A DNA stretch of 64,000 nt from positions 148,147-212,146 of the forward strand of contig NZ_VLNT01000005.1 in assembly GCF_007421815.1 (NCBI RefSeq). Direction: 5' to 3'. The DNA is from Aeromicrobium piscarium (GTDB lineage: Bacteria > Actinomycetota > Actinomycetes > Propionibacteriales > Nocardioidaceae). A program made the translations under genes and the position numbers. This document shows positions 1-8,703 of the stretch, piece after piece. The notes under the pieces are model-generated. The model was not told the origin of the DNA. It saw nothing but the letters and a program-made list of their open reading frames with translations, and did no database searches. How positions within the stretch are numbered: the first letter of the stretch is position 1; the number at the start of each line of letters is the position of its first letter.

Positions 1-2
1 AC

Positions 3-611
3 TGCAGCGAGCGAGGCGTCGCTCCCGTGCGCACGACCGACGATGCGGACGCTCTCCTGAACGTGAAACACCGGCCCACGATCCTGTTCGATTTTACCCA
101 GGGCTTGCACGACGCCGGCTTTCGGCCGACCGGCGTCACCCCCGAAGGCCATCAGCATCGCTGGGTCAAAGGCGAAGCGCAGATCGACGTGCTGATCGGC
201 GATCGTCTGGGGCAGCGAGGGGCCGCCGATCGCAAGGGCATCACCGGCAGCACCACCCTGGGCACGCCTGGCGCGGCCCGGGTGCTCGCCCGCTCGGAGA
301 GCATCGAGATTGCTGTCGGCGATAGAGTGGGGCACATCCGACGACCAACGCTGCTCGGCGCGCTGATTGCGAAGGCCGCAGCGCACTCCGTCGGCCAGGA
401 CAGTGGGCGCGACCGACACCGCAACGACTTCGCGGTGCTCGCTTCCCTCACTACGGCGGCAGACCTGAGGGCACAGAGTCTGTCCCGGGCGGAACGACGG
501 TACCTCGCGAACATGATCGAGGCCGTCGACAACGACGCGGCAGCCCTCGAGACAGTCCCCGGGGCCGCGGTGGGCGTGCGCCGAACCGCGACCGTGCTCA
601 CGACACCATGA
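3..611 (+). CDS. Partial nucleotidyltransferase-like protein (5' end outside window)
   Basis: The reading frame is open to the left edge, so the true start lies outside; the first GTG at 27 falls inside a conserved-looking segment and is probably not the start. The visible N-terminal part reads RTTDDADALLNVK, like the acidic-pair segment of AbiEii/MNT-type nucleotidyltransferases (typical pattern R-x-T-x-D-x-D), followed by an H/R-rich strand region and a helical C-terminus with LIAKAAAH. Some proteins of this fold are toxins of type IV toxin-antitoxin pairs, but no partner is visible. It ends convergent with tRNA-Tyr across a strong hairpin. The family assignment is a guess from one motif; a hypothetical protein is the safe alternative. 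Confidence 0.45.
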   Translation, partial: CSERGVAPVRTTDDADALLNVKHRPTILFDFTQGLHDAGFRPTGVTPEGHQHRWVKGEAQIDVLIGDRLGQRGAADRKGITGSTTLGTPGAARVLARSESIEIAVGDRVGHIRRPTLLGALIAKAAAHSVGQDSGRDRHRNDFAVLASLTTAADLRAQSLSRAERRYLANMIEAVDNDAAALETVPGAAVGVRRTATVLTTP

Positions 612-633
612 GAGCCGGAGCAGGGCCGAGATG

Positions 634-673
634 GACGAGGGGCCTCCGACCTGTGAGTCGGAGGCCCCTCGTC
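634..673. terminator. Perfect 17-bp hairpin, bidirectional terminator
   Basis: Arms GACGAGGGGCCTCCGAC (634-650) and its exact complement (657-673) enclose a 6-nt loop. It lies between the end of the plus-strand gene at 611 and the 3' end of the minus-strand tRNA-Tyr at 680, so it can serve both. There is no long U tract, as is usual for high-GC actinobacteria. Confidence 0.75.
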
Positions 674-679
674 GTTCCG

Positions 680-761
680 TGGCAGGTAGAGGATTCGAAC
701 CTCTGAAGGCAATGCCGGCTGATTTACAGTCAGCTCCCTTTGGCCGCTCGGGCAACCTGCC
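680..761 (-). tRNA. tRNA-Tyr (anticodon GTA)
   Basis: Read on the minus strand, the acceptor arms GGCAGGT and ACCTGCC pair perfectly, the T-loop holds GGTTCGAATCC, and the anticodon loop is CTGTAAA with anticodon GTA. The length of 82 nt, with an extra variable arm, fits bacterial tRNA-Tyr. The discriminator is A at 680; CCA is not encoded. Confidence 0.95.
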
Positions 762-853
762 GGGTGTCACCCGAGGGCGACAGTCAGCAACACTACCGCA
801 GACCTCTAGGGTGGTGAGCACCAGCCCCGACCGGACAGGAAGCGAGATCACCC

Positions 854-1345
854 ATGGCCGATTCGTCCTTCGACATCGTCAGCAAGGTCGACCGCCAGGA
901 GGCCGACAACGCCCTCAATCAGGCCGCGAAGGAGATCGCGACGCGCTACGACTTCAAGGGAACCGGCGCCGCGATCGAGTGGAAGGGTGAGTTCGGCATC
1001 GAGATCACCGCCAACGCCGACGAGCGTGCCCTGGCCATCCTCGACGTCTTCAAGGAGAAGCTCGTCAAGCGCGGCATCTCGCTGAAGGCCCTCGACACCG
1101 ACGAGCCGCGCCAGTCCGGCAAAGACGTCAAGCTCAACGGCTCCTTCGGTCAGGGCATCAGCACGGAGCAGGCCAAGAAGCTCAGCAAGCTCATCCGCGA
1201 CGAAGGTCCCAAGGGTGTCAAGGCGCAGATCCAGGGCGACGAGCTGCGCGTGACCGGCAAGAAGCGCGACGATCTGCAGGCCGTCATCGCGCTCATCAAG
1301 GGCGCCGACCTCGACTTCGCGGTGCAGTTCACCAACTACCGCTGA
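854..1345 (+). CDS. yajQ: YajQ family cyclic-di-GMP-binding protein
   Basis: The protein has 163 aa, the normal length of the YajQ/DUF520 family. It opens with [16 protein letters not shown] and carries the family's YDFKG segment near residue 33 and a C-terminal [17 protein letters not shown], all typical. Family members fold as two RRM-like domains and some bind c-di-GMP or nucleic acid; the role in actinobacteria is not settled. The start is supported by an AGGAAG site 10-15 nt upstream, and a TAGGGT box near 808 could be its -10. It stands alone, convergent with the next gene. Confidence 0.93.
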   Translation: MADSSFDIVSKVDRQEADNALNQAAKEIATRYDFKGTGAAIEWKGEFGIEITANADERALAILDVFKEKLVKRGISLKALDTDEPRQSGKDVKLNGSFGQGISTEQAKKLSKLIRDEGPKGVKAQIQGDELRVTGKKRDDLQAVIALIKGADLDFAVQFTNYR

Positions 1346-1373
1346 CCTCGTCGCCCGATCGTGTGCGCGCCGC

Positions 1374-1424
1374 AGGCGGTGAGCTATCCCGCAGTTCACC
1401 GCCTCGGGTGCGTGACAGCTCACC
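1374..1424. repeat. Intergenic palindrome (GGCGGTGA type), likely bidirectional terminator
   Basis: AGGCGGTGA (1374-1382) pairs with TCACCGCCT (1396-1404), and GGTGAGCT (1379-1386) can alternatively pair with AGCTCACC (1417-1424), giving two competing stems. It sits between the convergent ends of yajQ and the methyltransferase gene. The GGCGGTGA core recurs in intergenic palindromes near 43.7 kb and 61.4 kb. Confidence 0.6.
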
Positions 1425-1440
1425 GACCGGGCGGGTGGGC

Positions 1441-2025
1441 TCAGATGCGGCGGAAGAGGCTGACGGCGAAATCCGCGCCCTCGACGAAGGGATCGAGATC
1501 CCAGGTCGCGAAGCGCTGCACCAGCTCCAGACGGGCCACACGCGCATCGCCGTCGAGTTGGTCCAGCGCATAGTCGCGATCGAGCCGGAACCCGACCAGC
1601 AGCTTCCCACCCTCCACCAGATGAGCGGCGATCCGGGCGAGCACGCGACTCTCCGTGCCCGGAGCGACGAAGACCAGCACATTGCCCGCGCACACCGCGG
1701 CATCGAATCGCTCCTCGCCGAGGTCGAGCTCGGCGAGATCGGCTACGCGGTACACGGGGCCGGGATGGTCGAGCTCGGCCGCCTCGATCAGCACCGGATC
1801 GACATCCACACCCGTGACACGGTGACCGCGGCGATGCAGCTCACCCGCGATCCGTCCCGGTCCGCACCCGGCATCGAGGACCCGCGAGCCGGGCTTGACG
1901 ACGGCATCGACGAGGCGGGCTTCGCCCGTCAGATCAGCGCCTTCGGCCGCAAGCGTGCGGAACCGCTCGACGTACCACTGTGAATGGGTCTCAGAGGTCT
2001 CGCTGAACCATCGCGGGGTCGACAT
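1441..2025 (-). CDS. Class I SAM-dependent methyltransferase
   Basis: A 194-aa protein with SAM-binding motif I VLDAGCGPGRI at residues 49-59, the acidic strand-2 end GVDVDP, a motif-III-like AVCAGNVLVFV, and a C-terminal half shaped like small class I methyltransferases. It should transfer a methyl group from S-adenosylmethionine, but the substrate cannot be told from sequence. It is a single gene facing yajQ and divergent from the kinase gene, with about 88 bp between the two starts. The ATG at 2025 begins MSTPRWFSET, a usual beginning for actinobacterial members of this group. Confidence 0.85.
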   Translation of the reverse strand: MSTPRWFSETSETHSQWYVERFRTLAAEGADLTGEARLVDAVVKPGSRVLDAGCGPGRIAGELHRRGHRVTGVDVDPVLIEAAELDHPGPVYRVADLAELDLGEERFDAAVCAGNVLVFVAPGTESRVLARIAAHLVEGGKLLVGFRLDRDYALDQLDGDARVARLELVQRFATWDLDPFVEGADFAVSLFRRI

Positions 2026-2113
2026 GCCACCAGTGTCCCTCAGTCCCCCTGCGGCGCTTTCCTCCGCTCAGCACAATGGACATGGTGCGTCAACGATCCG
2101 GTGAAGGAGGACC

Positions 2114-3493
2114 ATGAGCGAACCGCTCGACGATCGCAGTGGCGACGTCCTCGACGGTCGTTACCGGCTCGTGTCCCTCGTCGGGCGCGGCGGCATGGCC
2201 GACGTGTATCGCGCCGAGGATCAACTGCTCAAGCGGATCGTCGCGGTCAAGATCATGCGCTGGGGCACGGGCCTCGACGACGCGGAGGCCTTGCGTCGGC
2301 ACGAACTGGAGGCCCGCATCGGCGCCGGCGTCTCCGCGCCGGGCCTCGTCAGCATCTACGACGTGCGCCCAGACGGCGACCAGCCCTACCTGGTCATGGA
2401 GTTCGTCGACGGCAAGACCCTCACGACGGCCCTCGCCGACGGTCCACTGCCATCGCGGGTCGTGGCCGAGATCGGCGCGCAGATCGCCGAAGCGCTCGCC
2501 GTCCTCCACGACGCGCATGTCATCCACCGCGACATCAAGCCCTCGAATGTCATGCTCCTGGCCGGTGACCAGCCGCGAGTGAAGCTCACGGACTTCGGGG
2601 TCTCGCGCTATCTGGAGGGGACACGGCTCACCTCGCCGGACATCCTCGTCGGCACGGCGAAGTACCTCAGCCCGGAGCAGGCCGTCCTGGAGCCCGTGGG
2701 ACCCCGCGCCGATGTCTACGCGCTGGCGCTGGTGCTACTCGAAGCGCTGACCGGTGAGAATCCGTTCCCCGGCTCCCAGGTGGAGACGCTCTCCGCTCGG
2801 CTCCACCGCCAGCCCGAGGCGCCCGCAGAGCTCGGACGCGACTGGGGACTCGTACTCGACGCCATGACCCGTCGCGACCCCGAGCAACGGCTCGACGCGG
2901 CTCAGGCCAGCACCGCCCTCAGCGTCCTCGCCTCGGGCGGCGACGTCGCCGGGGTCATCGCCGCTGCCGGACTCGGCGACGCGACCGCGGTGCACACCCC
3001 CGTCGACGACGGCACGATGGTGGCCGGGACCGCCGTCGACGCCACGTCCATCGGTGCGACCGCCGTGGCAGCGCCAGTCGCCATCGCCGACGAGTCGAAA
3101 GACGCCTCTCAGAAGGGCCAGCCCGCGGCATGGCGGCGCTGGCTCCCCTGGGCCGTGGTGGCGCTCGTCATCGCGCTCGCGATCGGAGCGGTCTGGTGGG
3201 CGCTCGCACAGGAAGGGGAGGAGGCGCCCGCCGAGCCGACACCCACGGTGACCGTGACGACCCCGCCCGCGTCGACTCCCACACCCACACCGCCCACCAC
3301 TCCGGCGCCCGATCCGACCACGGCACCGCCGCCGGGTCCCGAACCCACGCCAGAGCCCACACCCACCGAGGAGCCGACGCCCGAGCCCACGCCGACCACC
3401 GAGCCCACCCCGACTCCCACACCGACGCCGACCGAGGAGCCGACCGCTCCCCCCGACGACCAGAACGGCGCGGCTCCCGACCCGGAGGAATGA
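2114..3493 (+). CDS. Membrane-anchored Ser/Thr protein kinase
   Basis: This 459-aa protein has an N-terminal Hanks-type kinase domain (about 17-270) with glycine loop GRGGMADVY (24-32), ATP lysine K46, catalytic loop HRDIKPSN with D140, and DFG at 160-162. An Ala/Val/Thr-rich linker leads to one membrane helix (about 343-366) and a Pro/Thr/Glu-rich tail of about 90 residues built of PTP and EEPTPEP units, predicted to lie outside the membrane. No PASTA repeats are present, unlike PknB. It probably phosphorylates cytoplasmic proteins in response to an envelope cue. The start has an excellent AGGAGG site 3 nt before ATG, which is rather close. It is not clearly in an operon. Confidence 0.93.
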   Translation: MSEPLDDRSGDVLDGRYRLVSLVGRGGMADVYRAEDQLLKRIVAVKIMRWGTGLDDAEALRRHELEARIGAGVSAPGLVSIYDVRPDGDQPYLVMEFVDGKTLTTALADGPLPSRVVAEIGAQIAEALAVLHDAHVIHRDIKPSNVMLLAGDQPRVKLTDFGVSRYLEGTRLTSPDILVGTAKYLSPEQAVLEPVGPRADVYALALVLLEALTGENPFPGSQVETLSARLHRQPEAPAELGRDWGLVLDAMTRRDPEQRLDAAQASTALSVLASGGDVAGVIAAAGLGDATAVHTPVDDGTMVAGTAVDATSIGATAVAAPVAIADESKDASQKGQPAAWRRWLPWAVVALVIALAIGAVWWALAQEGEEAPAEPTPTVTVTTPPASTPTPTPPTTPAPDPTTAPPPGPEPTPEPTPTEEPTPEPTPTTEPTPTPTPTPTEEPTAPPDDQNGAAPDPEE

Positions 3494-3538
3494 CGGGTCC
3501 GGGTCCGGTACGCGTGCTCGTGGGCGTAGATTGCGCTC

Positions 3539-4453
3539 GTGACCCAGCAGACGCGCAGCGGACTCGTCTTCGGGGTCCTCGCCTATCTCGGCTGGGGCCT
3601 GTTCCCGCTGTACTGGCCGCTGCTCGAGCCGGCCTCGCCGTTCGAGGTACTCGCCCACCGGGTGGTCTGGTCGCTGGTGTTCTGCGCCGGCCTGCTCACC
3701 TTGACGCGCAGGTGGCACTCGTTCGCCACCTTGGTCCGTGACCGCTCTCAGCTGATCTGGCTGGCCCTGGCCTCGATGGTCATCGCCGTCAACTGGGGGT
3801 CGTTCATCTGGGGCGTCAACAACGGCTACGTGCTCGAAGTGTCCCTCGGCTACTTCATCAACCCGCTGATCACCGTGCTGTTCGCGGTCTTCTTCCTCAA
3901 GGAGTCATTGCGACGCCAGCAGTGGATCGCGGTCGGCGTGGGCGCGGTGGCGGTGGGGATCCTCACCGTCGACCTGGGCCGACCGCCGTGGATCGCCCTG
4001 CTCGTCTCGGCATCCTTCGCGGTATACGGCCTGATTAAGAAGCGCACCTCGCTCGGCGCGGTGGAGGCATTGACGGTCGAGACCACCGTGCTGTTCCCGT
4101 TCGCCCTCGGTTTCCTGGTGCTGCTGCAGACCCGAGGAGATCTCGCATTCGGGCACCACGGCGCCGGGAACACCACGCTGCTCGTGCTCACCGGGGTCGT
4201 CACCGCGATCCCCCTGTTGCTGTTCGCCGCCGCGGCCAGCCGACTCAATCTGTCGACGGTGGGGCTGCTGCAGTACCTCGTGCCCATCTTGCATTTCACC
4301 CTGGGCCTGACGGTGTTCGGCGAGCAGATGGGGTCGGCCCGCTGGATCGGCTTCGTGCTGATCTGGATCGCTCTCGCGATCTTCACCCTCGACGCCTGGC
4401 GTTCCCATCGCCGCAGCCTCCGGCGTGCCGCCGACGGTACTCCGGTGCTCTGA
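3539..4453 (+). CDS. rarD: EamA-family transporter RarD
   Basis: This 304-aa integral membrane protein has about ten hydrophobic helices in two EamA repeats. It opens RSGLVFGVLAYLGWGLFPLYW, the RarD signature, and ends in a basic cytoplasmic tail. RarD proteins belong to the drug/metabolite transporter superfamily; the substrate is unknown. The GTG at 3539 has no Shine-Dalgarno, but a TAGATT box at 3527-3532 ends 6 nt before it, so the transcript is probably leaderless. It follows the kinase gene by 45 bp but appears to have this promoter of its own. Confidence 0.9.
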   Translation: MTQQTRSGLVFGVLAYLGWGLFPLYWPLLEPASPFEVLAHRVVWSLVFCAGLLTLTRRWHSFATLVRDRSQLIWLALASMVIAVNWGSFIWGVNNGYVLEVSLGYFINPLITVLFAVFFLKESLRRQQWIAVGVGAVAVGILTVDLGRPPWIALLVSASFAVYGLIKKRTSLGAVEALTVETTVLFPFALGFLVLLQTRGDLAFGHHGAGNTTLLVLTGVVTAIPLLLFAAAASRLNLSTVGLLQYLVPILHFTLGLTVFGEQMGSARWIGFVLIWIALAIFTLDAWRSHRRSLRRAADGTPVL

Positions 4454-4464
4454 GGCCGCGCAGC

Positions 4465-4499
4465 TCCCGCGAGTGGTGCCAATTCGCCCTCGAGCGGGA
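4465..4499. terminator. Weak hairpin between convergent rarD and polyprenyl synthase
   Basis: TCCCGC-GAG (4465-4473) can pair with CTC-GA-GCGGGA (4489-4499), with a small bulge. Its place just after rarD and before the end of the minus-strand polyprenyl synthase gene suits a terminator, but the stem is short. Confidence 0.3.
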
Positions 4500-4569
4500 A
4501 GGGAGGCGCAGGAAGTTGGGCTGGCGGAGCCGGGACGAGGACGAGCTCGCGGAGCCGGACGGGTGAGGG

Positions 4570-5556
4570 TCAGCCGACGCGGGTGACGACGGTATCGCAG
4601 AGCTCGCTCAGCGCATCGCGGGCCGGGCCCGCGGGCAGCTTCTCCAGCAGCGCACGGGAGGCGTCCGCCTCGGCGTGGACATAGGCGCGCGCCTCGGCCA
4701 TCGCCGGATGCGCACGCAGCTCATCGAGGGTGCCCTCGACGAGGGCATCGTCCTCGATCGGGGCCGAGAGACGAGCCCGCAGCTCGGCATCGGCGTCATC
4801 GCTCGAGGCGAGCACCAACAAGGTCGGCAGCGTCGGCACGCCTTCTCGCAGGTCGGTACCGGGCGTCTTGCCCGAGTCGCCGCTCTCGCTCGCGATGTCG
4901 ATGATGTCGTCGGCGAGCTGGAACGCGACGCCGATACGCTCGCCGAACTCCAGCAGCGTCCGCTGGACCTCCTCGCTCGCGCCCGCCATCTTGGACCCGA
5001 GCAGGGCACAGGCCGCGATGAGGGAACCGGTCTTGTCCGCCACGACATCGAGGTAGTGCCGCAGCGGATCCTCGCCCTCGCCGGGACCCAGCGTCTCGCG
5101 GATCTGCCCCCGCACGAGACGTGAGAAGGTCTCGGCCTGGATGCGCACAGCCTCGGTGCCGAGACCCGCCACGATCTGCGATGCCTCCGCGAAGAGGTAG
5201 TCGCCGACCAGAATGGCGATCGAGTTGTCCCAGCGCGCATTGGCGCTCGGCGCACCGCGTCGCACCGGCGCCTCATCCATCACGTCGTCGTGATACAGCG
5301 TCGCCAGGTGTGTCAGCTCCATCACCACGGCGGCCTCGACCGCCTCGTCCCCGCGAGGCTCGCCGAACTCGGCGCACAGCAACGTCAGCAACGGCCGGAA
5401 GCGCTTGCCACCGGCGTTGAGCAGGTGGGCCGCCGCCTCCGCGACGAAGGGCTCGGGACTGTCGACGGAGCGCGCGAGCAGGGCCTCGACTCGGTCGACG
5501 CCGCTGCGGATCCGGGAGGTCAGGCCCGGATCCTCGAACGACACTCCTACGATCAC
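4570..5556 (-). CDS. Polyprenyl (probably long-chain) diphosphate synthase
   Basis: A 328-aa trans-prenyltransferase with GGKRFRPLL (49-57), the first aspartate motif DDVMD (90-94), KTGSL (175-179) and the second aspartate motif DDIID (216-220). These bind the allylic substrate through magnesium while isopentenyl diphosphates are added. Small residues A85/T86 just before the first motif suggest a long product, as needed for the menaquinone side chain. The chosen GTG at 5556 has GAGGAG 6 nt upstream; a longer frame exists but lacks a site and similarity. It lies 22 bp after nuoN, so it is probably cotranscribed with complex I, the enzyme that reduces its end product. Confidence 0.9.
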   Translation of the reverse strand: MIVGVSFEDPGLTSRIRSGVDRVEALLARSVDSPEPFVAEAAAHLLNAGGKRFRPLLTLLCAEFGEPRGDEAVEAAVVMELTHLATLYHDDVMDEAPVRRGAPSANARWDNSIAILVGDYLFAEASQIVAGLGTEAVRIQAETFSRLVRGQIRETLGPGEGEDPLRHYLDVVADKTGSLIAACALLGSKMAGASEEVQRTLLEFGERIGVAFQLADDIIDIASESGDSGKTPGTDLREGVPTLPTLLVLASSDDADAELRARLSAPIEDDALVEGTLDELRAHPAMAEARAYVHAEADASRALLEKLPAGPARDALSELCDTVVTRVG

Positions 5557-5578
5557 GCGATTCTCCTCAGCAGCACAG

Positions 5579-7168
5579 CTAGCGCACGAACGCGCCGGCG
5601 TGCTGCACGATGTCGAGCAGCGGACCCGGAAGCACCCCGAGCACCACGGTGGCGATCGCCGCCAGCGCAATGACCACGGTAGTCAATACCCCCGGAGCGG
5701 CGACGGTCGGCCCATCTCCCACCGGCTCAGTGAAGAACATCAGGACGATGACCCGGACGTAGAAGTACGCCGCGAGCGCGCTGGCGAGCACGCCGATGAC
5801 TACGAGCGGCCAGGTGCCCCCGGCCCAGGCCGCAGCGAACACGCCCCACTTGCCGATGAAACCGGCCGTCAGCGGAATACCCGCGAAGGACAGCATGAAC
5901 AGCGCGAAGGTTCCCGCCAGCCAGGGCGAGCGCTGACCGAGGCCGGCCCACTTGGCCAGGTGGGTGGTCTCCCCCGCCGAATCGCGGACCACGGACACCA
6001 CGGCGAAGGCGCCGATCGTCGCCACCCCGTAGACGACCAGGTAGAACAGCACACTCGACACCGAGGTGAGCGCGGCGTCGTCGGCGATCCCCACATAAGC
6101 CGCCGAGAAGCCCACCAGCAGGAAGCCCGCGTGGGCGATGGACGAGTAGGCCAACATCCGCTTGACATCGGTCTGGGCGATCGCGACCACCGAGCCGAAC
6201 ACCATCGTGATGACGGCCACGACCCAGAAGGTGGGCCGCCAGTCCCACGAGGCTCCACCGAAGGCGACGAAGAAGACGCGCATGAGGGCGATGAAGGCCG
6301 CGGCCTTGGTGGCGGCCGCCATGAAGCCGGTCACCGGGGTCGGAGCGCCCTGATAGACATCGGGGGTCCAGGCGTGGAACGGCACGGCGCCGATCTTGAA
6401 CAGCAAGCCGACGGCGATCATCGCCATCGCCACCAGCAGCAGCCCACCGGAGTCGGCACGGGCGGAGACGGCCTCATCGATGATGGTCAGGTTCAGGCTG
6501 CCCGAGTAGCCGTAGGCGAGTGCGGCGCCGTAGAGGAAGAAGACCGACGAGAAGGCACCGAGCAGGAAGTACTTCATCGCGGCTTCCTGGCTGATCAGCC
6601 TGCGCCGCCGCGAGAGGGCGCACAACACATAGAGCGGCAGCGAGAGGACCTCGAGGGCGACGAACATCGTGATGAGGTCGTTGGCGGTGGCGAACAGCAT
6701 CATGCCCGACAAGGCGAACAGCATGAGCGGGAAGACCTCGGTGTGCTCCAGCCGGTGCTGCACCGCCTGGGTCTCCTCGTCCGATCCGGGGATGTCCGCC
6801 GCGCGACCGGTGAAGGGGCTCATGCCCGCCTCGAAGCGACGCTCGGCGAACAGTCCCAGGCTCAGCAGTGCGAAGACCAGCAGCATGATCCACGTGACCA
6901 CGCCTGGACCGTCGACGGTGACCGCGCCCTCGGCCTCGACCGCGCCGCGCGCGACATGGCTCGCCTCCTCCGGCGTGCCGAGGTCACCGTAGACCAGGAT
7001 GCTCACGACCAGCGCGGCGACGAGGCCGACCGCCGTGGCGATCGCCTGGACCACGAAGCGGTAGCGGCGCCCGAGCGCGGCCTCCAGGATCAGGCCGAGG
7101 ATCGCGAAGCCGGCGACGACGAAGAGCGGCGACAGCACCCAGTAGTCGAGCTGTGCGGCGGGGATCAT
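5579..7168 (-). CDS. nuoN: NADH-quinone oxidoreductase subunit N
   Basis: A 529-aa polytopic membrane protein with about 14 helices and the proton-antiporter-like core of complex I subunits; segments such as KIGAVPFHAWTPDVYQGAP (the lysine-bearing broken-helix region) and MLAYSSIAHAGF are typical of NuoN. It forms one of the proton-pumping modules of the membrane arm. Its ATG overlaps the stop of nuoM by 4 nt, showing translational coupling. It is the last nuo gene, followed directly by the polyprenyl synthase. Confidence 0.97.
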   Translation of the reverse strand: MIPAAQLDYWVLSPLFVVAGFAILGLILEAALGRRYRFVVQAIATAVGLVAALVVSILVYGDLGTPEEASHVARGAVEAEGAVTVDGPGVVTWIMLLVFALLSLGLFAERRFEAGMSPFTGRAADIPGSDEETQAVQHRLEHTEVFPLMLFALSGMMLFATANDLITMFVALEVLSLPLYVLCALSRRRRLISQEAAMKYFLLGAFSSVFFLYGAALAYGYSGSLNLTIIDEAVSARADSGGLLLVAMAMIAVGLLFKIGAVPFHAWTPDVYQGAPTPVTGFMAAATKAAAFIALMRVFFVAFGGASWDWRPTFWVVAVITMVFGSVVAIAQTDVKRMLAYSSIAHAGFLLVGFSAAYVGIADDAALTSVSSVLFYLVVYGVATIGAFAVVSVVRDSAGETTHLAKWAGLGQRSPWLAGTFALFMLSFAGIPLTAGFIGKWGVFAAAWAGGTWPLVVIGVLASALAAYFYVRVIVLMFFTEPVGDGPTVAAPGVLTTVVIALAAIATVVLGVLPGPLLDIVQHAGAFVR

Positions 7169-8703
7169 TCGTGGTCTCCTTCAGTCGCGGAGGCGTCGGC
7201 CGGATGCGGCGGCACCGGATCCTCGGCCCCCACCTGGGCGATCACCGGCTCCACCGACGGGTTGATGACCGACAGCACCGGCCCCGGCACGAAGCCCAGC
7301 GCGATGATCAGCACCACCGCCGGCGCGAGCGCCGTGACCTCCCGGCCGTCGAGCTCGCGGATGCCGTCGAGACCCGGCCGCAGCGGACCGGTCATGGTGC
7401 GCTTGTACATCAGCAGGATGTAGACGGCCGCGAGGATGATGCCGAAGGCGGCCACGACCGCGAGCGGGATCGAGACCGTGAACGTGCCCGCGAGCACCAT
7501 GAACTCCGAGATGAACGGGGCGAGACCCGGCAACGAGAGGCTCGACAGGCCGCCGATCAGCAGGATGCCGGCCAGCACCGGGGCGATCTTCTGCACTCCG
7601 CCGAAGTCCGCGATGCTCGCCGACCCGCGGCGTGCGATGAGCATGCCGGTGACCAGGAACAGCACGGCGGTCGACAAGCCGTGATTGAACATGTAGAGCG
7701 TCGCGCCGGAGGTCGAGAGCGTCGTGAAGGCGAAGATGCCCAGCACGATGAATCCGAAGTGCGACACCGAGGTGAAGGCGATCAGGCGGCGGATATCGTC
7801 CTGGCCGATCGCCAGGAGGGCGCCGTAGAGGATGCTGATGACCGCCAGCACCATCACGACCGGGCTGGCCCACTGCGAGGCACCGGGGAAGATCTCCAGA
7901 CACCACCGGATCATCGCGAAGGTGCCGATCTTGTCGACGATGCTGACCATCAGCACCGCCGTCGAGGGCGTCGACGAGGCCGCGGCGTCCGGCAGCCAGG
8001 TGTGCAGCGGCCACATCGGCGCCTTGACCGCGAAGGCGATGAAGAAGCCCATGAAGAGCAGCTTCTCTGTGCCCGCCGAGATGTCGAGGCCGATCAGATC
8101 ACTGTGCAGGAAGCTCGACTCCCCCGCCTGGGTCGTCAGCACGTAGAGGCCGACGATCGAGGCCAGCATCAGTAGACCGCCGACGAGGTTGTAGATGAGG
8201 AACTTGACCGCCGCATAGGACCGTCCGACGCCGCCGTGTGCGCCGATCAGGAAGTACAGCGGGACCAGCGTCGCCTCGAACAAGAGATAGAAGAGGAAGA
8301 CATCGGTCGCGGCGAAGACACCGATCGCCAGGCCTTCGAGCGCGAGCATCCACGCGAAGTAGGTGTGCGTCCGCGAAGGATTGGGCAGCCGGTCCCCCCA
8401 GGCCGCCAGGATGACGATCGGGCTGAGGATCGTGGTCAACATGACCAGCGTGAGGCCGATGCCGTTCAACCCCAGCGCGTAGTGGGCGCCGATCGCCGGG
8501 ATCCACTCGCGCTGCTCGACGAACTGGTAGCCGCCCTCCGCGGGGTCGAACTGCGCCGCGACGACGATCGCCAGCACGAGGGTCACGAGCGAGACGGCGA
8601 GCGCCAGCACCTTCACCAGGCGCGGGTTGCCCGAAGCGCCCGGCCAGCAGGCGACGAGCAGCGCACCGATGATCGGCGCGACAGCCAGGACAGTCAGCAT
8701 CAT
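7165..8703 (-). CDS. nuoM: NADH-quinone oxidoreductase subunit M
   Basis: A 512-aa membrane subunit with about 14 helices. Diagnostic stretches are the conserved glutamate region [32 protein letters not shown] and [16 protein letters not shown]. It is an antiporter-like proton channel of the complex I membrane arm, between NuoL and NuoN. It overlaps nuoL upstream and nuoN downstream by 4 nt each. Its length matches the family. Confidence 0.97.
   Translation of the reverse strand: MMLTVLAVAPIIGALLVACWPGASGNPRLVKVLALAVSLVTLVLAIVVAAQFDPAEGGYQFVEQREWIPAIGAHYALGLNGIGLTLVMLTTILSPIVILAAWGDRLPNPSRTHTYFAWMLALEGLAIGVFAATDVFLFYLLFEATLVPLYFLIGAHGGVGRSYAAVKFLIYNLVGGLLMLASIVGLYVLTTQAGESSFLHSDLIGLDISAGTEKLLFMGFFIAFAVKAPMWPLHTWLPDAAASSTPSTAVLMVSIVDKIGTFAMIRWCLEIFPGASQWASPVVMVLAVISILYGALLAIGQDDIRRLIAFTSVSHFGFIVLGIFAFTTLSTSGATLYMFNHGLSTAVLFLVTGMLIARRGSASIADFGGVQKIAPVLAGILLIGGLSSLSLPGLAPFISEFMVLAGTFTVSIPLAVVAAFGIILAAVYILLMYKRTMTGPLRPGLDGIRELDGREVTALAPAVVLIIALGFVPGPVLSVINPSVEPVIAQVGAEDPVPPHPADASATEGDHE

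Noticed and set aside
5405-7423. Very long open frames opposite the nuo genes (for example the plus strand over nuoN, nuoL and nuoH)
   Set aside because: They are Arg/Gly/His-rich antisense shadows caused by high G+C and codon bias of the real genes; no domains, no ribosome sites.
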